Source: Cellvibrionaceae bacterium (GTDB lineage: Bacteria; Pseudomonadota; Gammaproteobacteria; Pseudomonadales; Cellvibrionaceae). Taken from it: a DNA stretch of 64,000 bases. Position 1 is the first letter of the stretch. Every line of letters starts with the position of its first letter. Under the pieces are notes generated by a model. The model saw nothing but the letters and a program-made list of their open reading frames with translations. It searched no databases and was not told where the DNA came from. The position numbers and the translations under genes are program-made. Below are positions 45,392 to 53,957 of this stretch, piece by piece. The stretch lies in NCBI GenBank assembly GCA_028281575.1, contig JANQJP010000037.1:1-64000 (forward strand). Reading direction: 5' to 3'.

Positions 45392-46249
45392 TCAGACTAC
45401 CCTGCAATTATGAAAAACCCAGATAGCCAATAGGATGAAGACAATGAAATTCTCCCTGAGAAATCTCGAGGTGTTTCTCGCTGTAGCCCGAACCCAGAGT
45501 AAGAGTGAAATCAGCCCCGGCTCTGGCCGCCTTTGCCATATCGCCATCTTGAGCGCATCACAGACCAAGTCAGCTTTCATTCGGCTGCTCATGCTCCAGC
45601 CAACCACTCTCCGTGAATACAGGTCAATCACCACCGCTAAATACAGCCAACTTCCCTTAGGGAAACGAAACTTTCGCCCCTCTACCATATCGTTTTCATT
45701 ACCATCGCTTAGTGAAACAAATTCCGGTACTTCAGTCGCATGATTAAGCCCAACACTTAATTTTACATTTGCGGTGTCATCACGATATGCAGCCCAGGGA
45801 AAGAGATTGAGTGACAAATCGATTGCGCTGGCATCCATAGAATAAAGGGGGTTTTTAAATCGAAATTTGTGCTTTCCTGGCTGACGTTTTAACTGATGAA
45901 GTAGCTTGTAAAACAGCGATTCATAAAGCTCAGCAGGTTGCCGATCATTGAGCCGAGCAAGGGAGGGTTTTGTAATAGGTTTTGCGCCAACGTGGTAAAG
46001 CTTATGCTGCTGAGCTTCAAGATTAGACTGAATGTCACGTAAGCTCTGGCGACCTGACAGTTGGCTCATGAGCATACCGACAAACTGATCCCATCGGTTC
46101 GTGCTACGCAATTTTTGACCAGAATGATGAACAGCTGCCAACTTCTCAAAATCATGTCTTGAGATTGGATTTAGTAGTTGATGAAGTGCGGTGTTAGAAT
46201 GTGACAAAGCCTGATTCCTTTGATTTAATTGAAGTTTCGCAACTCCCAT
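45392..46249 (-). pseudogene. Chimeric transposase: IS4-family N-terminus fused to an IS3-family fragment
   Basis: The first ~197 codons match an IS4-type transposase ([57 protein letters not shown] with the first catalytic Asp). From residue 199 (near 45655) the frame runs straight into an IS3-type OrfB segment ([33 protein letters not shown]), then loses similarity after RPEPGLI. Half of each catalytic domain is absent, so it is inactive. Two different insertion sequences were joined by insertion or deletion. Positions 46292-46310 (GCTGTC, ten bases, GGACAGC) may be an IS end. Confidence 0.85.
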
Positions 46250-46396
46250 TCTATCAATTGAATCTGGCTTTTTTATTTAGCTGTCACAATCTGTGGGACA
46301 GCAATGCCCGATACAGGATCTTTTTGGGGATTATGGAGGGTTAGTGCCTTGTGGCAGTTAAAAAAATGGGGAGACGCTAGTAAAATAGGCGGATTT

Positions 46397-47194
46397 ATGA
46401 CATTAATTATTGCTGAGGCAGGAGTTAGTCATAATGGCGATGAGAATCTGGCCTTAAGACTAGTGGATGCGGCACATGAAGCTGGTGCAGATATTGTAAA
46501 GTTTCAAACATTTAAAGCGAAAGACCTAGTCACTAAAACTGCAAAGCAGGCGTCGTATCAGATAGAAAACACAAGGAGGGAGGAATCGCAGTTCACTATG
46601 CTAAGCCGACTGGAGTTGTCCGACGAGGCACATCATCGTTTATTGGGGCGGTGTGACGATCTTGGAATTGAGTTTTTATCAACAGCTTTCGATCAACAAA
46701 GTTTGGAACTCTTGGTTTCAGATATTGGAGTAAAGCGCCTAAAAATCTCATCCAGTGAAATTACTAACGCTCCTTTGGTGCTCACACACGCGAAGACTGG
46801 TCTAGATATTATAGTTTCGACGGGAATGGCTACTTTGTCGGAGACTGAGGCCGTTTTGGGCGTTATTGCCTTCGGTTACCTAAATCCAGATGATGAACAA
46901 CCGAGTATTGAGAAATTCGAATCGGCTTATGCTTCAGACAAAGGTCAGAGAATTCTACAGGGGAAAGTTACCCTTCTTCATTGTACAACTGAGTACCCCG
47001 CACCAGCGGAAGAAATAAATCTTAGGGCTATGAATGGTATTGGTACAACATTCGACTTACCGATAGGATATTCGGACCATAGTGAGGGCGTAGCCATACC
47101 AATAGCCGCTGTAGCTCTTGGTGCGACCGTGATTGAAAAACATTTTACTTTAGATAAAAGTATGGAGGGCCCGGATCATAAAGCATCTTTTTAA
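46397..47194 (+). pseudogene. N-acetylneuraminate synthase-like gene (NeuB), C-terminally truncated
   Basis: The ATG at 46397 begins TLIIAEAGVSHNGDENLAL, the NeuB opening. The TIM barrel continues through IVKFQTFK, KRLKISSSE, STGMATL, LLHCTTEYPAP, YSDHSEG and IEKHFTLDKSMEGPDHKAS, then stops at 265 residues. Functional members are about 340-360 residues and need a C-terminal SAF/antifreeze-like domain to complete the active site of the partner subunit; that part is missing and I find no remnant in the next 160 bp. It condenses PEP with an N-acetyl hexose to nonulosonic acid (sialic, legionaminic or pseudaminic type). Likely inactive. Confidence 0.8.
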
Positions 47195-47360
47195 AGAGCC
47201 CCCTAACGCACAATGCGTCGAGGAGGTCGAGGCATTATTACCTTGGAGTGTAAAGCTCGGCTAGGGTGTGGTTCGATCTGCGCTTACATTCTAAGTTATG
47301 TTAGAAAAAACGCGTAGTTAATATGGTCGTAAATTGGATAATTATTAGTCGTATAATTTT

Positions 47361-48308
47361 ATGAAGAAAAATATTGCTATTCTTGGTGGGTCGGGGTTTA
47401 TAGGTACACGATTATGTGATCGCTTAAACAAGCGTGAAGATTTGGACTTTATAATATTAGATATCTATAAGAGTGAGAAATATCCCAAGAGGTGGAGATT
47501 CGCTGATGTTCGAGACTGCGCATCGCTTGTCGAAAATTTGGATAATGTTGATGTTGTAATTAATCTTGCGGCAGAACATAGAGACGATATTTCTCCGACG
47601 TCTAGATACTTTGAAACAAACGTAACTGGGCAGGAGAACTTATGCAAAGCTATGGATGAATGCTCTATAAAAACTCTAATATTTGCGTCATCTGTTGCTG
47701 TGTATGGTTTTGTTACTGAGGACACGGATGAAGAAGGAAAAATTAGTCCATTTCATGCATATGGAGAATCAAAGTATAAAGCGGAGTTAGTTGCACAGAA
47801 TTGGCTGAGCGAGGACAAAAAACTATTTGTTGTTCGACCCACAGTCGTTTTTGGTGAAGGCAACAGAGGTAATGTATATAATCTTTTGAGGCAAATTGCT
47901 TTGGGTAGATTCTTAATGATAGGCCCTGGTAAAAATAAAAAATCTATGGCGTATGTTGAAAATGTGGCAGCTTTTATTGAGTATTTAGTAGATAGAGAAA
48001 ATAAATTGCAGATTTTTAATTATGTGGATAAGCCAGATTTCGACATGAATACTTTAATCTCATTGGTCAACAAAGTACTAGGTCGCAGCCCTAGTAACTT
48101 TAGGCTTCCCTATGTTTTTGGTCTTTCTGTTGGCTATTTTTTTGACGTTATGTCTATTCTTGTACGAAGGAAATTTCCCATAAGCAGCTTGCGAATCAAA
48201 AAGTTCTGCGCGCAAACACAATTTAGATCAAACACGGACTATTTAGGGTTTGAAAAGCCTGTGACACTTGAAGAAGGTTTAACCCGAACGATTAAAAATG
48301 AATTCTAA
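47361..48308 (+). CDS. NAD-dependent epimerase/dehydratase family protein
   Basis: A 315-residue extended SDR with cofactor motif GGSGFIG (residues 9-15), SSVAVYG near 110-116 and the catalytic Tyr134-xxx-Lys138 (YGESK). Acts on nucleotide sugars (epimerase, dehydratase or reductase); the exact substrate cannot be told. It overlaps the next glycosyltransferase gene by 11 bp, so it is probably part of a transferred polysaccharide segment. This DNA is AT-richer than the flanking core genes. Confidence 0.85.
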   Translation: MKKNIAILGGSGFIGTRLCDRLNKREDLDFIILDIYKSEKYPKRWRFADVRDCASLVENLDNVDVVINLAAEHRDDISPTSRYFETNVTGQENLCKAMDECSIKTLIFASSVAVYGFVTEDTDEEGKISPFHAYGESKYKAELVAQNWLSEDKKLFVVRPTVVFGEGNRGNVYNLLRQIALGRFLMIGPGKNKKSMAYVENVAAFIEYLVDRENKLQIFNYVDKPDFDMNTLISLVNKVLGRSPSNFRLPYVFGLSVGYFFDVMSILVRRKFPISSLRIKKFCAQTQFRSNTDYLGFEKPVTLEEGLTRTIKNEF

Positions 48309-49050
48309 AAACTATCGCTCTCTAGTTTCTATAATAATGCCGTCATACAATTCTTCTAAAACGATTGAGGTAAGCATTGATTCTGTTTTAGCTCAATCCT
48401 ACTCTAATTGGGAGTTATTGATTACAGATGATAGCTCAAGTGACAACACTGTTGAGATAATCGAATCTTATAAAGACCCTCGAATAAGGCTATATCGCCA
48501 TGATTCAAATCAAGGGACAGGTGCTGCGCGGAACAATTCTATTCGGATAGCAAAAGGCGAATATATAGCTTTTTTGGACTCTGACGATTTATGGCTTCCG
48601 GAAAAGCTAGCCAAACAAATATCGTTTATGCAAACTAACGGTTATAAGTTCACATATTCCCATTACCAAAAATTTGATTCGAAAGGTGAAAGAGGCATAG
48701 TTTACTCGCCACCAAGCGTTACATATGATCAGCTTATATACAGTAATGTAATTGGGTGCCTTACGGTCATTTACGATGTTAAATTACTTGGTAAGCACTA
48801 TATGCCTGAAATAAGGAAAAGACAAGACATGGGGCTTTGGCTGAAACTACTAAAGATTTGTGGGAAAGCATATGCACTGGAGGAAGTTTTAGCTAAATAC
48901 AAATCAGATTCCGGGATGACATCAAATAAACTGAGCATGCTTGCCTGGCAGTGGAAATTTTATAGAGATATTGCAGGACTCTCTAGGAGGAGGGCTTTAT
49001 ATGTATTTATGATTTACTGCATTTATGGCGTAAAAAAATTCGTTATTTAA
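48298..49050 (+). CDS. Family 2 glycosyltransferase
   Basis: A 250-residue GT-A enzyme: VSIIMPSYNSSKTIEVSIDSVLAQSYSNWELLITDDSSSD at the N-terminus, GAARNNSIRIAKGEYIAFLDSDDLWLPEKL with the DxD-like metal motif, then a C-terminal membrane-proximal region. It transfers an unknown sugar to a growing lipid-linked glycan. Starts inside the upstream epimerase gene (11-bp overlap). Confidence 0.9.
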   Translation: MNSKNYRSLVSIIMPSYNSSKTIEVSIDSVLAQSYSNWELLITDDSSSDNTVEIIESYKDPRIRLYRHDSNQGTGAARNNSIRIAKGEYIAFLDSDDLWLPEKLAKQISFMQTNGYKFTYSHYQKFDSKGERGIVYSPPSVTYDQLIYSNVIGCLTVIYDVKLLGKHYMPEIRKRQDMGLWLKLLKICGKAYALEEVLAKYKSDSGMTSNKLSMLAWQWKFYRDIAGLSRRRALYVFMIYCIYGVKKFVI

Positions 49051-49123
49051 ATTACGTTTTCTTGTAGAAGCTGTCATACACTTTCTAGCTATTATATGTC
49101 ATATCATTTTGTTTATGGTTTAT

Positions 49124-49192
49124 GAAAGTGGCTTTTCTTTTGTTTGGGTGTGTTTTTCTGACTTCACTCTATCAAATTGAAAAGCCACTTTC
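49124..49192. repeat. 14-bp perfect inverted repeat
   Basis: GAAAGTGGCTTTTC (49124-49137) and GAAAAGCCACTTTC (49179-49192) are perfect complements with a 41-base loop, between the GT2 gene and the recombinase remnants. It may be a terminator-like hairpin with T-rich surroundings or the end of a lost mobile element. Confidence 0.6.
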
Positions 49193-49269
49193 TATTTGCT
49201 TCCAGCTAGGAAATAATGAGTCAAGCTAACGTCGGGTTGGTACTCACCATATATTGGAAACAATTTCTC

Positions 49270-49753
49270 TCATATCAGGCCTATTTTGCTCAATGCAGGA
49301 GCTGACATGAAAACACACCTTTGTTCTTCCCAAAGTATTGGCGGATTCACCGAAAGCTCGAACAAAGTGATATCGGATGGTAATTTATCCTCGAGAACCG
49401 CGTCGATAATATCCGGTGCCAGCGTTGTAAAGTTGATTATTCGACTAACGTAGCTGTTATCGATACCCTCTTTATCGGCAATTTCTCGTAACGACCCGAC
49501 GTCGCCTGATTCTATCATTCGAAGCCAAACGTAGCCTCGTGCCAAAGCCAGTTGCAACAATGTGGCTTTGGTATCCCCGGGGCGCGAATCGCACGCAGAC
49601 GGAACCGTCGGGCAAGGTAATGAGCTGCCTCCCACTGCGTCGTTTTAGATTGATGGGCACATTGATACCAAGCCCTCTCCCCTTGCTGCCTTCAACAATC
49701 GACGTTTTTCCTTCACGTGTCATTTCTATTTTTCGTCCACTTCCTTCAGTCAT
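49270..49753 (-). pseudogene. Frameshifted recombinase-associated accessory gene
   Basis: Two overlapping frames make one broken gene. The 5-prime part (49753 to about 49590) encodes MTEGSGRKIEMTREG... with LPDGSV, and the 3-prime part (from about 49560 to 49270, another frame) encodes LALARGYVWLRMIESGDVGSL, then a helix-turn-helix-like REIADKEGIDNSYVSRII and ending LWEEQR. In intact relatives these are continuous and lie directly after a serine recombinase. Its ATG overlaps the recombinase remnant as ATGA. Role in the module is unknown (likely DNA-binding). Confidence 0.65.
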
Positions 49754-50361
49754 GCCGCCACCTCGTTTTCATCAAGTGGGTCGGTGATTTCTAGCACCAG
49801 TTTTTCAATTCCATTATTTCTGAGCCGAATATCTATACTGCTGGGCGTAACAATAACTTTTTTAATTAGCAGTTGCACGATACGGGTCTGCTCATTCGGA
49901 AAAAGTTGCTCCCAGACTTCGTCGATTTGGCTCAATGCAACAGTGACTTTAGCTTCGTCGATATTACACAGTTCCGACGCCTTTTGGCAAATTGGAGGCG
50001 ATCGCAATATTGCTCTGAGTTGTTCAACTACCACCGCTTCAAGCTCAGCGGCTGGCAAGCGCGGCAGTCCAGATGCTCCAGCAAATTCTTTGGTGTCGCG
50101 TGCGCTGATGTAGTAGCGATAACGTTTGCCATTTTTCTTCTTGGTCGAACTCCAGGTAGTCAGTGCGCGACCGTCTTCACCAAAAACCATCCATTTTAAC
50201 AGAAACGGAATTTTAGCACGGGTGTGGTTACCGCGGGTGCGCGAGTTTTTCGCTAAGATGGCGTGAACATCATCTTGCAGTTGATAAACTCCCCCAGTAT
50301 GTGCATTACCAACCCGGCAGAATCCATTCCTGAATTTGCAGCACTGCGTAGCGCCAGGTTA
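49750..50361 (-). pseudogene. Serine recombinase C-terminal remnant
   Basis: An open frame without a usable start encodes, from about 50316 down, the zinc-ribbon and C-terminal regions of a large serine recombinase: HTGGVYQLQDDVHAI, RGNHTRAKIPFLLKW, MVFGEDGRALT, KNGKRYRYYISARD, GLPRLPAAELEAVVVEQLRA, then LFPNEQTRIVQLL. The catalytic resolvase domain and the recombinase domain core are absent, so it is inactive. A mobile element or integrated prophage once stood here. Confidence 0.75.
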
Positions 50362-51112
50362 TTCATTCAAGACACCCGTACCCGAGGAAATTTTTATTGG
50401 GGATGAGAGCGTCGCGCTGAGTCCCGATCCTGATGGCTCTGGTTACCGGTATTTTTCCGCGGCCGTCGGCTGGGTCACGGTAAACGACGAGGAATTGCGG
50501 CGGTATCGCGCCAACGTGTTGCAGCTCTTATTGTTGATCCAACAACTGTTGGAGATGTCCTCGCGTGTTGGTCCAGCGTGTTTGTGCTCAGACTTAGTAT
50601 GGGACTTGGGAGATAAGTGGTTCGGCAAAAAACGTCTCGCGGTGTTGTTTTTACGGCGAGCCCACCTAGCTTCGAGCATCGCAGAGTTAAAAGCCACCCT
50701 GTTAGATTTTCCACGCCGACGATCGGCCATTGTGTTGTGCGACACCTCGCCCAACCGCTATGGCCCGCTACTCCCTGGGGAGCCCTTATGTATTCCCATG
50801 GAAAGTTTGCTCAAGCCAAACCCGCAAGCCGTTGCCAAATTCGATATGGGGTACATCACGGAAATACTGGGCCACAAGCAACTAAACGTCGAAGAAAAAT
50901 CTCCTGTATGGTGTAGCGATGACGGCAGTGAATTGCACGTCCATGGCGAGCGCTACGCGTTTACTGGCTTGACCCACAGGCTTGTCATCCGCCAGCTATA
51001 CGAAGCCTGGTTAGAGGGCAACTCCGGATTACGCACAGCCACGGTGTTGGAAAATGCGGAATCCAAGTCCAAATCGCTCAGCCACGTGTTCCGTGGCTAC
51101 CGGCAGGACTGA
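50336..51112 (+). pseudogene. Hypothetical recombinase-module protein, probably truncated
   Basis: A 258-codon frame on the opposite strand to the recombinase remnant, overlapping its end. It starts with a TTG and is probably cut at the N-terminus (family-like sequence begins near SFKTPVPEEIF). The C-terminus looks like a winged helix: TGLTHRLVIRQLYEAW, LRTATVLEN, LSHVFRGYRQD. If the TGA were read as Trp the frame would continue WKKIIGYGQGW, a natural ending, so the stop may be a point mutation. Family unknown. Confidence 0.5.
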
Positions 51113-51237
51113 AAAAAAATCATCGGCTATGGGCAAGGCTGGTGTTGATTAATCGCTTATTAAAAAATCGTTCAGATAGCTTCTCATTCATTATCCCATT
51201 TTCCTAACCTCTCCCCTAAATCCCTCCTAACCCGCTT

Positions 51238-51455
51238 ATGGCGGCTGTGGACGCAATTATGAATAAAGCCCTGATTACAGAATCGGTGATCCAGCACTGG
51301 CAGGAGAAAGCCGGTGATCACCCAACCATCATTTTTTGTTCCACCATTAATCACGCTACAGATGTAGCAGCGGCCTTTCATCAGGCCGACATCGCAACTG
51401 AAGTCGTCCACGGCGAGCTCTCCGAAACTGACCGCAAAGCGGCCCTGACGCGATA
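51238..51455 (+). pseudogene. DEAD/DEAH helicase C-terminal fragment
   Basis: About 70 residues resembling the helicase C-terminal domain of phage- or island-encoded DEAD/DEAH proteins: VIQHWQEKAGDHPTIIFCSTINHATDVAAAFHQ, ATEVVHGELSETDRKAALTRY. The DEAD half is missing and the frame ends at the junction with the IS66 fragment near 51455. Confidence 0.7.
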
Positions 51456-51457
51456 CG

Positions 51458-51730
51458 AATCATCTTGAGCGCGCGTTGCGTGTGATTCCGATGGGGCGTA
51501 AAAATTATTTATTTTGCTGGAGTGAGTTAGGGGCGTAGCATTTGGGCATGTTACAAAGTTTAATGGTGACCTGTCGTTTGCAGGGCATCAATCCCTATAC
51601 TTACTTAGTGGATGTGCTGCAACGTGTAAGTTTGCACCCGGCTTCGGCAGTGAACGAGTTAACGCCAAGGATCTGGAAAACAACATTTGGAGATGATTTT
51701 TTAACGTCGGATTTAGACAGTATGGGGTAG
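51458..51730 (+). pseudogene. IS66-family transposase (TnpC) C-terminal fragment
   Basis: In frame from 51458: NHLERALRVIPMGRKN, LFCWSELG, an in-frame TAG (51533-51535) where relatives have a Lys-like codon, then HLGMLQSLMVTCRLQGINPYTYLVDVLQRV and ELTPRIWK. Only the last ~90 residues of TnpC remain. It was joined to the helicase fragment, disrupting both. Confidence 0.85.
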
Positions 51731-51739
51731 TCTGGACCC

Positions 51740-51899
51740 CAATTGATCGCTTACACTGCAAGTGCAAATCTGGGTCATCATGAACATCTTTCATTAGCCA
51801 ATACAACAAGCCATATTCTGCACGCGTACCACTAAATACGGCAATTTTTTTACCGGCTCCAGCCTTAATCGAAATCCTCTTAGAATGCGCCACGATCAA
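51740..51899 (-). pseudogene. NeuC-like UDP-GlcNAc 2-epimerase N-terminal fragment
   Basis: Residues 17-48 of this minus-strand frame (GKKIAVFSGTRAEYGLLYWLMKDV, DDPDLHLQ) match the N-terminus of hydrolysing UDP-GlcNAc 2-epimerases (NeuC/LegG type). Similarity stops near 51750, at the edge of the IS66 fragment, so the remaining ~330 residues are lost. With the truncated neuB 4.5 kb away it is a relic of a nonulosonic-acid pathway. Confidence 0.7.
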
Positions 51900-52152
51900 T
51901 TATGAAATTTGTGAGTTGAAAGCGTACAAAGTGGCGAGCTGGGCAAATTGACAAGTGAATGGGGTTGTGGGTTCTGCTCCGAAGGAGCAGGTCCGACAAT
52001 CGCTTTCAGTAGCCAACAAGCATAGCACGCTAGTTAAATGTGTAAAAAATTAGTGCCCGGAATTATTTGACCAGAACATGCATCGTATACAGGGCACTTC
52101 TAATAAATCAGTCAACCCGGAACTAAAATTCCCAGGAATTGATAGCCCGTTG
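51900..52152. other. Intergenic region before the polysaccharide cluster
   Basis: No coding frame of interest. It contains a 7-bp hairpin CTGCTCC-GAA-GGAGCAG (51974-51990), which lacks a T-run on either strand. It is the seam between the mobile-element scrapyard and the minus-strand cluster. Confidence 0.4.
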
Positions 52153-53169
52153 TTATCTTTTACATTTGAATACGGATACGTCTAGCCTTTCGGAAGCTAG
52201 AAATCGATATCGAAATAAGGAAAACGTAACCCAAATTAAATTAAATATTGAACGCTTTGCACCATATTTCAAGTCAATGCTGCTCTTTATAATACCTAAT
52301 GACTGGGGCAAGTCATATACACTTTTCACCTCAGCGAAGCCTACAGTTTCCAACAATTTGGAAAGCGACCTTGTATTGAAGAAATGCAGATGCCGCGGAA
52401 CATCACAACCTCGCCAATTCCGACCAAAAACGCAACGTCCGGCGGATTGAAAATTTGGTGTAGCGATATAGAAATAACATCCAGGCTTTAACCTCTGGTA
52501 TATATTCTCTAAAAGAGCCACAGGATCCGGCACGTGCTCGATGACATGGCTCAATGTAATTGCATCAAATTTTTCGTCAACCGGCAGATCCTGAATTTCA
52601 CTAACGGAGACGGTTAAACCACGAGATTTAGCTATTTCGACTGTTGCTGGATCAAAATCTAGACCTTCCACCTTGTACCCGCAATTAGCAGCACGAGCGA
52701 GAAAATCCCCGCTGCCACAGCCAACATCTAAAAGTCTAGGCGTATGGCCTGCAGATGGTGTCGCAAGGAAGCGAACAGCTCGATCAAGAAAAAACCTCGC
52801 CAAGGGAAAAAATTTATAGAGGGATTCAAAAAACCAGCCTTTTTTACTTCTCTCTCCCTTATAGTGACTTCTATAAAATTCTAAAAAAAACTTAAATTTA
52901 TCATTTTCTCTTACCTCACCGCCCTGAATACCATCAGCACTCTGTGTGTAATACCCACGATAAGCCATATGCAAGCTATCTTCAACTAACACAGGGGAAA
53001 GGAAGGCATGCTTACAGGCGACACACTGTAAAATATTTCCAGTGTAATCAACAGCGGAAATGACGTTGTCTTCGACGGCAGAAACTACAACTTCATATTC
53101 GCAACAACCACACATTGGACAGCGCTCAACTACTTTCACTATATCCAGCCCTTGATCACTTTCATTCAT
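52153..53169 (-). CDS. SAM-dependent methyltransferase with N-terminal zinc ribbon
   Basis: A 338-residue class I methyltransferase. An N-terminal CPMCGCC / LQCVACKHAF zinc-binding segment (residues 18-55) precedes SAM motif LLDVGCGSG (about 146-154), a post-motif DFDPATVEIAKSRG, and the conserved ITLSHVIEHVPDPVALLENI and FYIATPNF segments. Members methylate sugars or sugar-linked intermediates (class I/TylM1-like). ATG at 53169 overlaps the DUF616 stop by one base (TGATG). Last gene of the minus-strand cluster. Confidence 0.88.
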   Translation of the reverse strand: MNESDQGLDIVKVVERCPMCGCCEYEVVVSAVEDNVISAVDYTGNILQCVACKHAFLSPVLVEDSLHMAYRGYYTQSADGIQGGEVRENDKFKFFLEFYRSHYKGERSKKGWFFESLYKFFPLARFFLDRAVRFLATPSAGHTPRLLDVGCGSGDFLARAANCGYKVEGLDFDPATVEIAKSRGLTVSVSEIQDLPVDEKFDAITLSHVIEHVPDPVALLENIYQRLKPGCYFYIATPNFQSAGRCVFGRNWRGCDVPRHLHFFNTRSLSKLLETVGFAEVKSVYDLPQSLGIIKSSIDLKYGAKRSIFNLIWVTFSLFRYRFLASERLDVSVFKCKR

Positions 53170-53957
53170 CAACTTCTATAATTCCTATATTTAAATAAAG
53201 CTATTTCTCTAAAAGCCAACTTTTTAATAAAATTTAGGCAAATATAGACAATTGAAAAAAATTTTAAAAGCTTAAATTTAGGCTTATGAGGGAAAACAAT
53301 AAAAAAACCGTTGCCCTTTGTTCGCGGCGAAAAATCAAAAAAATAGTCTTGAATCTTGCAACTATTTTTTACAAACGGCAGACTCAACTGATCCCTTCCG
53401 GAAAATTTCTTTAGAAGATCGAACCAAAAAACCATAGCTTGATCCAACGATTCCACCGGCATCCTACGAAGAATTATACTGTTGTCCGATAACCTGAGAC
53501 TAGCCAAATCACATTGGCCTGAGTAATGCGCAAGCTCCTGCCTTAACGTAGCCTCATCTGCTTTGCCTTTGAGAATACAGCACTGCACTTCTTCAGGGAC
53601 ACTAGAAACATAAGGATGAGCAAACGAACCAATGAGAGCGCCGCTTGCATAGAACTCATCGACCAGTGGCGAAATATCAGCAACGATGGAAATATTTGAA
53701 TCAATGTAAATTGTAATGTCGTACTCTCTGAGTACCTTTGGAATGATAACTTTCAGGTGCCTATTTCCAATGGATGCCCCAAGTTTATGGGGCTGAACCA
53801 ATATCGTTTTATACGGAAATACATCAAGTTCCGGATTGTCTGTAAACAAATAGTAGTCACAATTATCAAGCACAATTTTTTCATCAAAGATGAAATCATA
53901 ATCACCAAAAAGGCAACGGTAGATGCCAATTTTAGTAGCCCTATTCTCACACACCAT
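53169..53957 (-). CDS. DUF616 glycosyltransferase-domain protein
   Basis: A 262-residue protein with the DUF616/TOD1-MUCI70-like pattern: YRCLFGDYDF, DYYLFTDN, GNRHLKVIIPKVL, IYIDSNISI, ALIGSFAHP, EVQCCILKGKADEATLRQELAHYSG, RLSDNSIILRRM and GRDQLSLPFV. The IDSN segment may be the metal site. It is thought to be a glycosyltransferase-type fold; sugar unknown. Overlaps the neighbouring genes (1 and 11 bp). Confidence 0.78.
   Translation of the reverse strand: MVCENRATKIGIYRCLFGDYDFIFDEKIVLDNCDYYLFTDNPELDVFPYKTILVQPHKLGASIGNRHLKVIIPKVLREYDITIYIDSNISIVADISPLVDEFYASGALIGSFAHPYVSSVPEEVQCCILKGKADEATLRQELAHYSGQCDLASLRLSDNSIILRRMPVESLDQAMVFWFDLLKKFSGRDQLSLPFVKNSCKIQDYFFDFSPRTKGNGFFIVFPHKPKFKLLKFFSIVYICLNFIKKLAFREIALFKYRNYRS

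Noticed and set aside
47195-47360. Integron attC site or continuation of NeuB after the stop
   Set aside because: There is a short ACGCACAATGCGT palindrome but no attC core pair, and no frame beyond 47194 shows the SAF domain. A simple truncation is the safer call.
50336-51112. Intact gene for the recombinase-module hypothetical protein
   Set aside because: Start is a TTG overlapping the recombinase remnant and the TGA appears to replace a Trp codon, so it is listed as a probable pseudogene.
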